DNA of 50,742 bases, from the NCBI GenBank assembly GCA_030611945.1, contig JAUWOV010000001.1:1-50742 (forward strand). The letters are read 5' to 3'. The notes under the pieces were generated by a model. The model was not told the DNA's origin. It saw nothing but the letters and a program-made list of their open reading frames with translations, and did not search any database. This DNA is from a bacterium (lineage in GTDB: Bacteria; JAHJDO01). Position 1 is the stretch's first letter; every line of letters begins with the position of its first letter. Shown here piece after piece: positions 1-8,024 of the stretch. The translations under genes and the position numbers were made by a program.

Positions 1-148
1 TAGTGTAGGAACGCATACTATTTTTATTGGTAAAGTCGCAGAAGCCGAAGTGCTTAAAGGGGGAGAACCAATGACTTATGCCTATTATCATAAGATTAAA
101 GGAGGCAGGCCGCCCAAAACAGCACCAACATATATTAAAGAGAAATAG
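1..148 (+). CDS. Flavin reductase-like protein, C-terminal fragment
   Basis: The reading frame is open from base 2 and ends at TAG 146-148, so only the last 48 residues are in the window. They contain HTIFIGKVAEAEVL, then a PMTYAYYHKIKGG stretch and a PKTAPTYI tail. This is the typical C-terminus of FMN-binding flavin reductase/flavoredoxin-domain proteins, including the flavin reductase half of high-molecular-weight rubredoxins. A rubredoxin gene follows 16 bp downstream, which supports a role in moving electrons from NAD(P)H through flavin to rubredoxin, for example in oxygen or peroxide detoxification in an anaerobe. In some clostridia the two domains are fused; here they are separate genes. 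The N-terminus is not visible. Confidence 0.8.
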   Translation, partial: SVGTHTIFIGKVAEAEVLKGGEPMTYAYYHKIKGGRPPKTAPTYIKEK

Positions 149-164
149 ATAAAATCGGAGAAAT

Positions 165-305
165 ATGATGACAAAATATAAATGCACTGTTTGCGGGTAT
201 ATTTATGATCCGGCAGAAAACAATAATGTTACATTTGAAGATTTACCGGACGATTGGGTTTGTCCGGTTTGCGGAGTTGATAAGGATAAATTTGAGAAGT
301 TATGA
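165..305 (+). CDS. Rubredoxin
   Basis: This 46-residue protein starts [16 protein letters not shown] and has the two rubredoxin iron-binding knuckles, CxxCG near residues 7-11 and CPVCG near residues 36-40, plus the conserved aromatic and acidic residues between them (DLPDDWVCP). Rubredoxins carry one electron on an Fe(Cys)4 centre in the cytoplasm. The upstream gene ends in a flavin-reductase domain, the likely electron donor. ATG codons at 165 and 168 are both possible starts. The gene overlaps the next one (ATGA at 302-305), so the three genes are probably co-transcribed. Confidence 0.95.
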   Translation: MMTKYKCTVCGYIYDPAENNNVTFEDLPDDWVCPVCGVDKDKFEKL

Positions 306-952
306 AGGAATTGACTCCTGAAGTCCGAAATCTTATTTTAGATTATGGGGAGAAAAAGTCCAAAATAGGAAAACGATTAAAGGAGTTCAAGGAAGTCTGG
401 AAGCAGCCTGATAAGCAAATATTCAGCGAACTTTGTTTTTGTCTATGCACTCCGCAATCAAAGGCAATTTATTGCGGCAGTGCTATTTCTGCTCTTGAGA
501 AAAAAGAAATTCTTTTCAAGGGCAATACCCCTCAGATAAGAAGAGGTTTAAAAGCTGTTCGTTTTCCCAATAATAAGACTTGTTATATTATGGAAGCGCG
601 TAAACTTTTTACCGTGAATGGTATTATTAAAATAAAAAACAAAATTGATAAAAATAATATTTTTGAAACTCGTCAGTGGTTTGTCCGCAATGTAAAAGGA
701 TTAGGCTTTAAGGAAGCTAGCCATTTCCTAAGAAATATCGGTTTTGGCGGTGATTTTGCCATACTTGATGTGCATATACTGCGTAATCTCGTAAAATATA
801 AAGTCATAAAAGAACTTCCAAAGATTATAAGCAGGAAAGTATATATAGATATTGAAAGTAAGATACGAAGGTTTTCTAAAAAGATAGATATCCCAATGGA
901 TGAACTTGATATTTTGTTTTGGGCAAAACAAACAGGGTACATATTCAAATGA
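302..952 (+). CDS. ogg: N-glycosylase/DNA lyase, Ogg2-like (8-oxoguanine repair)
   Basis: The 216-residue protein has a helix-hairpin-helix GPD glycosylase core. [15 protein letters not shown] (residues 131-145) holds the hairpin and the probable Schiff-base lysine K137; ILDVHILRN places the catalytic aspartate at D156. Length, the [13 protein letters not shown] motif and the lack of an iron-sulfur cluster fit the archaeal/Thermotoga Ogg2 type. Such enzymes remove 8-oxoguanine and cut the abasic strand. The start overlaps the rubredoxin stop (ATGA). Association with a rubredoxin/flavin-reductase unit suggests an oxidative-damage theme, which is inference from position only. Confidence 0.9.
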   Translation: MKELTPEVRNLILDYGEKKSKIGKRLKEFKEVWKQPDKQIFSELCFCLCTPQSKAIYCGSAISALEKKEILFKGNTPQIRRGLKAVRFPNNKTCYIMEARKLFTVNGIIKIKNKIDKNNIFETRQWFVRNVKGLGFKEASHFLRNIGFGGDFAILDVHILRNLVKYKVIKELPKIISRKVYIDIESKIRRFSKKIDIPMDELDILFWAKQTGYIFK

Positions 953-1413
953 AGAAAACCGAAAAAAGCTTTCCCCTGTTTTCCCTTTATGGTTTGAGGA
1001 TGGTGGTGTATAATTGTAGATAGAATGGCAAAACAATTATTTTTGAAGACACTATTCTCGAGCACTTTGAATTTGAAGAAGAGAAAGCAACAGTAAACGA
1101 GATAAAGTTTATAGAAGATTTACGGCAAGAGCACGTCGATGTGCTTAAAAAGCTCGACCAATTTAAAAAAATAAGTTCTGAGTGTAGTCCTGAGTCGGAT
1201 GGGAAACAGATAGATACAGTGATAAATTTTAGCAGGGAAATATTACAGATAATAATTGACCATATCCAAATAGGGAAAATTTTGTTAAAATAAGAATGTT
1301 GGTATGAGAAAAAATCTAAAATCGAAATAATTTTACGGGATATAAACGGGATATTGAGAGATTACATTGAGTTATCTTCAGTGACAGATAGTGACAAAGA
1401 TTTATTTCTGTAA
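949..1413 (+). pseudogene. Decayed reading frame after ogg (unknown family)
   Basis: An ATG at 949 overlaps the ogg stop (ATGA) and opens a frame that continues to TAA 1411-1413, interrupted by TAG at 1021-1023 and TAA at 1291-1293. The middle part (1024-1290) reads like real protein: charged, amphipathic and helical, for example EFEEEKATVNEIKFIEDL and HVDVLKKLDQFKK. The last part (1294-1410) has similar character (IEIILRDINGILRDYIEL). I do not recognise the family. TAG and TAA are ordinary stops for neighbouring genes, so recoding is unlikely. The best reading is a gene formerly coupled to ogg that has lost its function. Alternatively it is chance openness in an AT-rich spacer. No other gene is visible in the 623-base gap before 1576. 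Confidence 0.4.
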
Positions 1414-1485
1414 CTACCTGTGTTGCCAACTGTTGCAATGTAAGTTATTGGGGAAGAGGAACTTAAGAAAACCGGTCATTTAGTG

Positions 1486-1502
1486 TCCCTCCCTCTCCGC
1501 CA
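1486..1502 (+). other. Possible tRNA-Ser 3'-end remnant
   Basis: The 17-mer TCCCTCCCTCTCCGCCA matches the 3' T-stem, acceptor strand and CCA of a typical bacterial tRNA-Ser. The 90 bases upstream do not fold as the rest of a tRNA and lack the GGAGAGG start. Fragments of this type are often left where an integrative element uses a tRNA 3' end as attachment site. It sits between a decayed gene and the EF-G promoter. The match is short and may be chance. Confidence 0.35.
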
Positions 1503-1513
1503 GCTTGTTTAAT

Positions 1514-1552
1514 ATCAAGGCGCTTGATTATTTAACACCTATGAGATATATT
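1514..1552 (+). promoter_or_regulatory. Putative sigma-70 promoter of the EF-G-like gene, with palindrome
   Basis: TTGATT at 1524-1529 and TATATT at 1547-1552 are separated by 17 bp, a good housekeeping promoter. Transcription would start near 1559, just ahead of the strong TGGAGGA ribosome binding site at about 1565. A palindrome ATCAAG-GCG-CTTGAT (1514-1528) overlaps the -35 box and could be an operator. Confidence 0.5.
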
Positions 1553-1575
1553 GAGAATCACAAAATGGAGGATTT

Positions 1576-3639
1576 ATGAAAGAATATACTAGCGAGAAAA
1601 TAAGAAATATTATTCTAGTAGGACAGGCGAGATCCGGCAAGACTTCTCTTGCAGAAGCAATTCTACATAATTCAGGGGGTTCAAACAGACTGGGCAAGGT
1701 AGATGAAGGATCAAGTAATTTTGATTATACTCCTGAAGAAACACAAAGAATGACAACAATAACTTCAAAGGTTTGCGCATGTGAATATAATGATAGCAAA
1801 ATAAATGTTATTGATACTCCTGGATATGCCGACTTTAGAGGAGAGATGAACTCTGCGCTTAGAGTTGTAAATAATGTAATAATAGTATGTGACTCTACAA
1901 TAGAAGTTAGCTTGAAGAGTGAAAGAATCTGGAAAATGGTAAAGTCTGAAGCTTCAAGCAGACTGATTTTTGTGAATAAAATAGATAAAGATGGTTCAAG
2001 TTTTTTCAAAACTATTGAGTCTGCCGCAAAAATATTCAAAGAAAGAGTTATCCCTCTACAGATTCCGATAGGAGAAGGATCATCTTTTGGCGGGATTATT
2101 GACCTACTAAGTATGAAGGCAATACAGGGTTCAAAAACAGAGAATATCCCTGAAGCTCTTTTAGATCAAGCAAATCAATATAGGGGAAAACTAGTTGAAG
2201 CGCTTGCTGAAAGTGATGATGCCTTGACAGAAAAATATCTTGAAGGAGGGAAACTTTCTCAGGACGAACTCTCCAATGCATTAAGTAAAAGCATTCAATC
2301 AGGATTATTTATTCCGGCAATGTGCGGTTCTGCATTGAATAACGCTGGGATAAAATTGCTTACAGACTTAATAACATCTTCTATGCTGTCTCCTGTTGTA
2401 GATGGTACTGTATCAGGGAAAAAGCCGAGTACAGATGAAGTCGTAGAAAGAAAGGCGTCGGATTCGGATCCATTCAGCGCTTTGGTCTTCAAAACAGTAT
2501 CCGAGCCTCATCTCGGAGAGCTAAGCTTTTTCAGAATATATTCAGGCACGGTATCTTCTTCATCAGATGTTTATAATTCTGCCAGAAGGGAGAAAGAAAG
2601 GCTTGGACAAATTGTGCAAATGCAGGGAAAGAATAAAATAGATGTAGATAAATTACATGCAGGAGATATTGGAATAGTTGCTAAACTGAAAAACACGAAA
2701 ACAGGTGATACTTTGTGTGACTCCGGAAATCCTATAGTTTTCCCCCCTCCTAAATTTCCTTTATCAATTATATCATTTGCAATTAAGCCTGAAACAAGAA
2801 AAGACGAAGATAAAATTGGTACAGCTTTGACTAAATTAAAAGAAGAAGATCCAACATTAAGAGTGGAAGTTGATAAGGAATTCGGACAAACAATCATTTC
2901 CGGGCTTGGAGAGCTTCATTTGGAGGTTATTGCAAGTAAACTGGCAAAAAAATTTGGCGTGAGCGTTAGTATGGAAAAACCAAGAATTCCGTATAGAGAA
3001 ACAATAAGGAAATCTGCAAAGGGTCATACTAAATACAAAAAGCAGTCCGGAGGGCGCGGACAGTACGCTGAGGTGTATATTGAGGTTAAACCTCTGAAAA
3101 TCGGCAAGGGATTTGAGTTTATTAATAAGATAGTTGGAGGCGCTATCCCTGCTAAATTTATTTCTTCAGTTGAAAAGGGACTAAAACAGGCGATTCAAAA
3201 GGGAGCTTTGGCTGGTTATCCTGTCGTGGACTTGAGTGTATCGCTATATGACGGAACGTTTCATAACGTTGATTCCTCTGATATAGCTTTTCAAATAGCT
3301 GCATCTATGGCGTTTAAAGAGGCTATGATAGCGGCACATCCTGTACTTACAGAACCTATCATGGAGACGGAGGTAACGGTTCCATCTCAATATATGGGAG
3401 ATGTTAATGGAGACATGAACTCCAGACGCGGAAGAATTATTGGAATTGACACAGATGGCAGCGCTCAAACAATAAAAGCGAATGTACCTTTGGCGGAACT
3501 CTATAAATATGCAATGGATCTTAAATCTATGACACAGGGGGGCGGTACTTACAGCATGCATTTTTCGCATTATGAACAGGTTCCCGCGCAAATAAGCAGT
3601 AAGGTTGTTGAAGAAACAGAAAAAATGAAGAAAGGATAG
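1576..3639 (+). CDS. Elongation factor G-like GTPase (EF-G2 type)
   Basis: The 687-residue protein has the EF-G domain order: GTPase domain with P-loop GQARSGKTS (16-24), G3 DTPGYADF (80-87) and G4 NKID (134-137), then domains II to V ending in the TQGGGTYSM-type C-terminal region. Canonical EF-G has His in DTPGH; here it is Tyr84, as in the EF-G2/EF-G-like subfamily. The switch I sequence (EETQRMTTIT) also departs from the canonical RGITI. It is therefore probably a specialised paralogue acting on ribosomes, perhaps in recycling or stress, rather than the main translocase. The start has GGAGG 8 bases upstream. yebC follows after 7 bp. Confidence 0.88.
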   Translation: MKEYTSEKIRNIILVGQARSGKTSLAEAILHNSGGSNRLGKVDEGSSNFDYTPEETQRMTTITSKVCACEYNDSKINVIDTPGYADFRGEMNSALRVVNNVIIVCDSTIEVSLKSERIWKMVKSEASSRLIFVNKIDKDGSSFFKTIESAAKIFKERVIPLQIPIGEGSSFGGIIDLLSMKAIQGSKTENIPEALLDQANQYRGKLVEALAESDDALTEKYLEGGKLSQDELSNALSKSIQSGLFIPAMCGSALNNAGIKLLTDLITSSMLSPVVDGTVSGKKPSTDEVVERKASDSDPFSALVFKTVSEPHLGELSFFRIYSGTVSSSSDVYNSARREKERLGQIVQMQGKNKIDVDKLHAGDIGIVAKLKNTKTGDTLCDSGNPIVFPPPKFPLSIISFAIKPETRKDEDKIGTALTKLKEEDPTLRVEVDKEFGQTIISGLGELHLEVIASKLAKKFGVSVSMEKPRIPYRETIRKSAKGHTKYKKQSGGRGQYAEVYIEVKPLKIGKGFEFINKIVGGAIPAKFISSVEKGLKQAIQKGALAGYPVVDLSVSLYDGTFHNVDSSDIAFQIAASMAFKEAMIAAHPVLTEPIMETEVTVPSQYMGDVNGDMNSRRGRIIGIDTDGSAQTIKANVPLAELYKYAMDLKSMTQGGGTYSMHFSHYEQVPAQISSKVVEETEKMKKG

Positions 3640-3646
3640 AGAATAT

Positions 3647-4390
3647 ATGTCTGGTCATTCAAAATGGGCATCTATTAAACATAAGAAGGCGAAAGTTGAT
3701 GCGCAGCGCGGAAAGACATTTACAAAGCTTATCAAGGAGATAACTGTTGCTGCGCGCAGTGGAGGAGGCGATATCAACGCTAATGCCAGACTAAGAAGCG
3801 CTATTCAGGTAGCAAAGGACGCAAACATGCCTGCGTCAAATGTAGAACGCGCAATTAAAAAAGGAACAGGGGAATTACCCGGAGTAAACTACGAAGAGCT
3901 TACGTATGAAGGATATGGCCCTGCCGGAGTAGCTATTTATGCAGAACTTCTTACTGATAATAAGAATCGTACAGCTGCTGAAATAAAACATGTTTTCTCA
4001 AAAAGCGGCGGGCATCTTGCTGAAGCAGGAAGTGTAGCGTGGATGTTTGAGAAAAAGGGCTTATGTCATGTTAAGAAGGAAGTTATAAGTGAAGATAGAC
4101 TCATGGAGATTGTTTTAGACGCTGGTGCTGAAGATATGACCACAGAAAGTGATTTTTACGAGGTCATAACTAATCCTCAAACTTTTGAACAAGTGAAGAC
4201 AGCAATTCTGAAAGAAGGCATCACCCCTGAACTGGTAGAAATAAGCATGATACCTAAGAGCACGGTTCCCGTTACAGAGAAAAAGGCGGAACAGATGCTT
4301 CATCTTATGGAAGCCCTTGAGGATCATGATGACGTGCAGCATGTTTATGCAAATTTTGATATTTCTGATGAGGAAATGGAAAATATATAG
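3647..4390 (+). CDS. yebC: YebC/TACO1 family translation factor or regulator
   Basis: The 247-residue protein begins with the family signature MSGHSKWASIKHKKAKVDAQ and contains LTYEGYGPAGVA and the GSVAWMF block. YebC/TACO1 proteins were annotated as DNA-binding regulators, and some act on ribosomes to relieve stalling at difficult sequences such as polyproline. Its place between an EF-G-like factor and ruvC is compatible with either view; a yebC-ruvC pair is common in bacteria. The length is normal and no key residue is missing. It ends by sharing one base with the ruvC start. Confidence 0.95.
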   Translation: MSGHSKWASIKHKKAKVDAQRGKTFTKLIKEITVAARSGGGDINANARLRSAIQVAKDANMPASNVERAIKKGTGELPGVNYEELTYEGYGPAGVAIYAELLTDNKNRTAAEIKHVFSKSGGHLAEAGSVAWMFEKKGLCHVKKEVISEDRLMEIVLDAGAEDMTTESDFYEVITNPQTFEQVKTAILKEGITPELVEISMIPKSTVPVTEKKAEQMLHLMEALEDHDDVQHVYANFDISDEEMENI

Positions 4391-4911
4391 TGCGCATTCT
4401 TGGTATTGACCCGGGCGTTGCCAGAACCGGTTATGCAGTTATAGAATCTCAGCAGGGGAAAGATTCTCTTCTACCTTTGAGATTTGGATGTATAGAGACA
4501 TCAAAAGATGAGCCGTTTTTTAATCGTCTCAAGATAATTTACAGAAAAGTCTCTGATATAATAAAAAAGTATGATCCTGATGTTCTTGGCATTGAGGAAC
4601 TGTTTTTTTGCAAAAATGTAAAAACCGCTCTTCAGGTAGGACAAGCAAGGGGAGCGATTATAGTAGCCGGTGTTAACGCTGATCTTGAAATAGCATCCTA
4701 TACGCCTTTGGAGGTAAAGCTGGCTATAGTTGGATATGGAAAAGCATCCAAACAGCAGGTTCAGTTTATGGTAAGAAAACTTTTGCATCTCAAGGAAACA
4801 CCAAAGCCCGACGATGTGGCTGATGCTTTAGCTATTGCCCTGTGTTACATAAATCGATCAGTATCTAGAGGAAGAAGTGATAGGATACATAGAAGGAAAG
4901 TTATCGGTTAA
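4390..4911 (+). CDS. ruvC: Holliday junction resolvase RuvC
   Basis: The 173-residue endonuclease cuts Holliday junctions during recombinational repair. The four acidic catalytic positions are visible: D7 in LGIDPG, E69 in LGIEELFF, and D142 and D145 in PDDVADALAIAL. The start is GTG at 4390, overlapping the yebC TAG by one base, so translation is coupled. Alternative starts would remove the LGIDPG strand. ruvA and ruvB are not in this window. The tail is basic (SRGRSDRIHRRK). Confidence 0.96.
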   Translation: MRILGIDPGVARTGYAVIESQQGKDSLLPLRFGCIETSKDEPFFNRLKIIYRKVSDIIKKYDPDVLGIEELFFCKNVKTALQVGQARGAIIVAGVNADLEIASYTPLEVKLAIVGYGKASKQQVQFMVRKLLHLKETPKPDDVADALAIALCYINRSVSRGRSDRIHRRKVIG

Positions 4912-4984
4912 CTTTAAATAGCTGTAGGTCACCTTTCCACAAAAAATATTTTCCACTGATAGAGAATTACTTACTTGTGTGTTA

Positions 4985-5013
4985 TGACAATTTATAGTAT
5001 ATTTTTATTGTCA
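4985..5013. promoter_or_regulatory. Inverted repeat upstream of tolQ
   Basis: TGACAAT (4985-4991) and ATTGTCA (5007-5013) are perfect 7-bp arms around a 15-bp AT-rich centre that includes TATAGT, a possible -10 box at 4993-4998 with only a weak -35. The dyad lies just ahead of a strong AAGGAGGATGAGG ribosome binding site. It may be an operator for the tol operon. Confidence 0.35.
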
Positions 5014-5035
5014 TCTAGAAGGAGGATGAGGAGCG

Positions 5036-5710
5036 ATGAGTAGCAATTTGATTCTATCATTTCAACATTCAGGCTGGGTCGGAAGAATAATTGTTCTTTT
5101 ATTGTTTGCAATTTCTGTAGTATCATGGACTATAATAATCATAAGATTTAAGGCAATTAGGAAAGCAGAAAAAGCATCCAAGCAATTCTTAAAAATATTT
5201 CGTAACTCTTCCTCTGAAAATGTGTTTAATCTGTACATTAAAAGAAACGAAGAATACAAGTTTTCTCCTGTATTTCAAGTCTATAAACAGGGATGTGAGA
5301 AAGTTAATTCTATGGGGGAAGATATTACTGTCTCAGATTTAAAATACATAGAGAAGACACTGTTAAGTTCAGTTAGTGATTCATTCTTCAACCTGGAGAA
5401 ATTCTTAGGATTTCTTGCAACAACTGCAGGAGTCAGCCCTTTTATAGGACTTTTGGGCACTGTATGGGGCATACTTAATGTCTTCCTGCAGGTCAGTTTA
5501 CAGGGAACCGCAAGTATTGGAACTGTTGCTCCTGGAGTTGCTGAGGCGCTGATAACAACTGTAGCAGGGCTGGTAGTAGCAATCCCTGCTCTGGTTGCAT
5601 ACAATTTCTTCTCAAACCAGTTAAGAGTGTTATCAATAGAGACGGATAATTTCGTGGAGGAATTTCTTTCTCTTGCAGAAAGGAAATTAGTTAGGGCACA
5701 GAACCTGTGA
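5036..5710 (+). CDS. tolQ: TolQ/ExbB-type proton channel subunit
   Basis: The 224-residue inner-membrane protein has a first membrane segment at about residues 14-36, a cytoplasmic loop, then two more helices at about 125-150 and 160-192. These hold the family core FLATTAGVSPFIGLLGTVWG and the GVAEALITTVAGLVVAIPA segment. TolQ with TolR forms the proton-driven motor that energises TolA across the periplasm for outer-membrane constriction and stability. ExbB is the close alternative, but the tolQ-R-A-B order decides. GTGA overlap couples it to tolR. Confidence 0.93.
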   Translation: MSSNLILSFQHSGWVGRIIVLLLFAISVVSWTIIIIRFKAIRKAEKASKQFLKIFRNSSSENVFNLYIKRNEEYKFSPVFQVYKQGCEKVNSMGEDITVSDLKYIEKTLLSSVSDSFFNLEKFLGFLATTAGVSPFIGLLGTVWGILNVFLQVSLQGTASIGTVAPGVAEALITTVAGLVVAIPALVAYNFFSNQLRVLSIETDNFVEEFLSLAERKLVRAQNL

Positions 5711-6120
5711 AAAGCAGATTATATTCATACACTCCGATCAGCCAGATAAATATTACAAGTCTTGTTGATGTTACAATGGTTCTTTTAATTGTTTTTATTT
5801 TGATTACTCCGATTATGCTTCATGGAATCAATGTCCAGCTTCCACAATCATCATCTGAAAGAATGAATGTTTCAAAGGATGCTGTTACAATCAGTATATC
5901 AAGGTACGGCAGTCTGTATCTGGATAATGCCAAGGTAACATATGAATCCTTAAGAAAACGGCTAAAAATAATTGTTGGATCAACTCAAAATACATGTGTA
6001 ATAATTAAAGCTGATAAATCCGTTAAATATGGTGAAGTAGTTAAAGTTCTTGATATCGTCAAAAAATCAGGCATCTCAAGAGTTGGACTTCCAACCAGAG
6101 TTCGTAATATACGCCGCTGA
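5707..6120 (+). CDS. tolR: TolR/ExbD-type motor subunit
   Basis: The 137-residue protein has a short cytoplasmic N-terminus, one membrane helix (about residues 18-38) carrying the essential proton-relay aspartate D21 in SLVDVTMVLLIVFILITP, and a periplasmic domain with the VIIKADKSVKYGEVVKVLD pattern of TolR/ExbD. It pairs with TolQ. The start is GTG 5707, overlapping the tolQ stop; this retains residues ahead of the helix that are normal for the family. It is 2 bp from tolA. Confidence 0.93.
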   Translation: MKSRLYSYTPISQINITSLVDVTMVLLIVFILITPIMLHGINVQLPQSSSERMNVSKDAVTISISRYGSLYLDNAKVTYESLRKRLKIIVGSTQNTCVIIKADKSVKYGEVVKVLDIVKKSGISRVGLPTRVRNIRR

Positions 6121-6122
6121 AT

Positions 6123-6767
6123 ATGAAAAAAGCTCTGTTAATATCCCTAAGCGTTCACATAAGCATTATTTTATTAATAGTTCTTATTGCAATTGTAAAA
6201 CACAAAACATCAAAGCTTGAAGTTCCGCAATTCGTTCAATTAACTCCAGATATAGAACAGGTTGAAAAACCGACTAAGACTTTAAGGCAATCTTCTCGTC
6301 CCAAACCAGTTCGGAGGCTAAAAAAGACCTCAGACACACGCAAACTAAGGACAAAAATACTTACAAGAATTAAAGCTATGGACAAATCTGATTCGGCAAA
6401 ACGTATTTCCATTAAAAAAGAGAAGACAGTAAAATCTCTACAGCCTGTAAGCAAAGAAGATGTGCATATCAGCGCTGGAAGATTTCCTTATCTGTGGTAT
6501 TTAACCGTAATAAAAACTAAGTTGTCAAATGCATGGATACCGCCGAGTGAATATGTAATACAAAAAGAGGGGACATATGTTACAGTTAGCTTTACACTTA
6601 ATAAAAATGGCACTATAGACAATGTGAAAGCAAAGCATTCTTCTGGCATAAAATTACTTGATAATTCAGCACTAGATGCTGTAAAGTCAGTAGGAACTCT
6701 ACCTGCTCTTCCTTCAGAATGGAAAGAAGAATATTTAGATGTTAGCATTATTTTTAAAACACTATGA
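6123..6767 (+). CDS. tolA: TolA/TonB-like energy transducer
   Basis: The 214-residue protein has an N-terminal membrane anchor (about residues 4-25), a basic linker rich in Lys, Arg and Pro (about 50-105), and a C-terminal TonB/TolA domain from about 120. The domain contains KLSNAWIPPSEYV and a VSFTLNKNGTIDNVKAKHSSG strand pair, followed by LDNSALDAVKS. It is much shorter than Enterobacterial TolA because it lacks the long helical domain. TonB is an alternative name; the position between tolR and tolB supports TolA. The stop overlaps the tolB ATG. Confidence 0.85.
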   Translation: MKKALLISLSVHISIILLIVLIAIVKHKTSKLEVPQFVQLTPDIEQVEKPTKTLRQSSRPKPVRRLKKTSDTRKLRTKILTRIKAMDKSDSAKRISIKKEKTVKSLQPVSKEDVHISAGRFPYLWYLTVIKTKLSNAWIPPSEYVIQKEGTYVTVSFTLNKNGTIDNVKAKHSSGIKLLDNSALDAVKSVGTLPALPSEWKEEYLDVSIIFKTL

Positions 6768-8021
6768 AAAACATTAACTTCAATTTGTTAAAACTATGTG
6801 CCTATGTGCCTATGTGCCTATCTATTTTTTGTTCTTATCCCTGTTTTTCCTCAGAAGTTCAGCTGAGCATATCTAAAGAATCCGCAAAGAAACTAAATCT
6901 GCTCATTGAGACTTTCGCTGTTGAAGGAGCCAAGTCTGATACAGAATTAGAAAAAGCAATTTATACTGGTTTGTCAAAACATTTGAAGTACTCCGGGCAT
7001 TTTTCCGTACAAAAACTGGTTTCAAAAGACACAGAATTAGTAATTAAAGGCTCTTATAAAATAAAAAAAGAGAAACTTGTTCTTATAACAAAGATATATT
7101 CTCCATCAGCAAACCATGAAATATTTGCCAGAAAATATCAAGGACTAATCCATCAGTCCAGCTTATTAATAAAAACTATTGCCAGTGATATTATAGAAAA
7201 GGTTACCGGAGAAAAAAGCATTGTATTCTCAAGGGTTGCCTATACTTCTTCTGATAAGACGGGCGTAAAACAAATATATTTAATAGATTATGATGGGGAA
7301 AATAGAGAGAAAATCACTTCAGGAGATTATAATAACATTGAACCTTGCTGGTTCCCTGATCGCGCTAAGATTGCATACACCTCATATAAGAATGGTTATC
7401 CTGGAATATTTACCTGCAATCTGAAGAATCGCAAGAAAGAAGCTTTGATTTGTTATCCGGGAGTTAATGCAGCCTCTGCTATCTCAAATGACGGCAAGAA
7501 TATGGTCTTAATACTAAGCAAAGATGGAAATCCGGAATTATATAAAGTTTCCCTGCCTGATTTACTTCTTAAGCGACTAACAGCTTCTCGAGCAGTAGAA
7601 TCAAGTCCAACATGGTCCCCCAGATAACCAAAAAATAGCATTTGTCTCAGATCGCAAAGGAACTCCTCAAATATACATACATTATTTAACTGATAATAAG
7701 ACAATCAGGCTTACATTTGATGGAACGTATAACACAGATCCTTGCTGGTCTCCAGTCTCTAATAAGATTGCTTACGCGTCAGTGAAAAATGGGAATTTCC
7801 AAATCTATATAGCTAATTTGGACGTTTATGGAGTTTATCAGTTGACATATGAACCGCATCATCATGAGAATCCTTCTTGGGCTCCTGACGGGAGACATAT
7901 TGTTTACAGCGTTACAAAGAATTTCAGATCATATTTGGAAGTAATGGATGTCATAACAGGAGAGAAATATAGATTAACCTCTCCGGGACATAATGCGTTA
8001 GAACCTGCATGGTCAAGGTGA
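6764..8021 (+). CDS. tolB: TolB beta-propeller protein, interrupted by a frameshift
   Basis: The first frame (6764-7627) encodes a signal peptide and the TolB N-terminal domain plus several propeller blades, ending SPTWSPR. The rest of the propeller continues one frame over to TGA 8019-8021: WSPDNQKIAFVSD, IYIANLD, NPSWAPDGRHIVYS, LEPAWSR. Deleting one C from the C5 run at 7616-7620 joins them into a normal TolB of about 418 residues (E. coli TolB is 430). The break could be a sequencing or assembly indel, a real mutation, or phase variation. TolB works in the periplasm with Pal and TolA; no pal follows. The signal sequence contains a TATGTGCC tandem repeat. Confidence 0.85.
6795..6821 (+). 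repeat. Octanucleotide tandem repeat in the tolB signal peptide
   Basis: TATGTGCC occurs three times in a row (6795-6802, 6803-6810, 6811-6818), followed by TAT. It encodes AYVPMCL within the TolB signal peptide. Eight is not a multiple of three, so gain or loss of a unit would shift the tolB frame. Confidence 0.85.
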
Positions 8022-8024
8022 TGT

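Noticed and set aside
1021-1293. Possible stop-codon recoding (TAG and TAA) in the frame 949-1413
   Set aside because: Both codons end normal genes nearby (TAG ends the flavin reductase fragment, EF-G and yebC; TAA ends many others). Decay is the simpler explanation.
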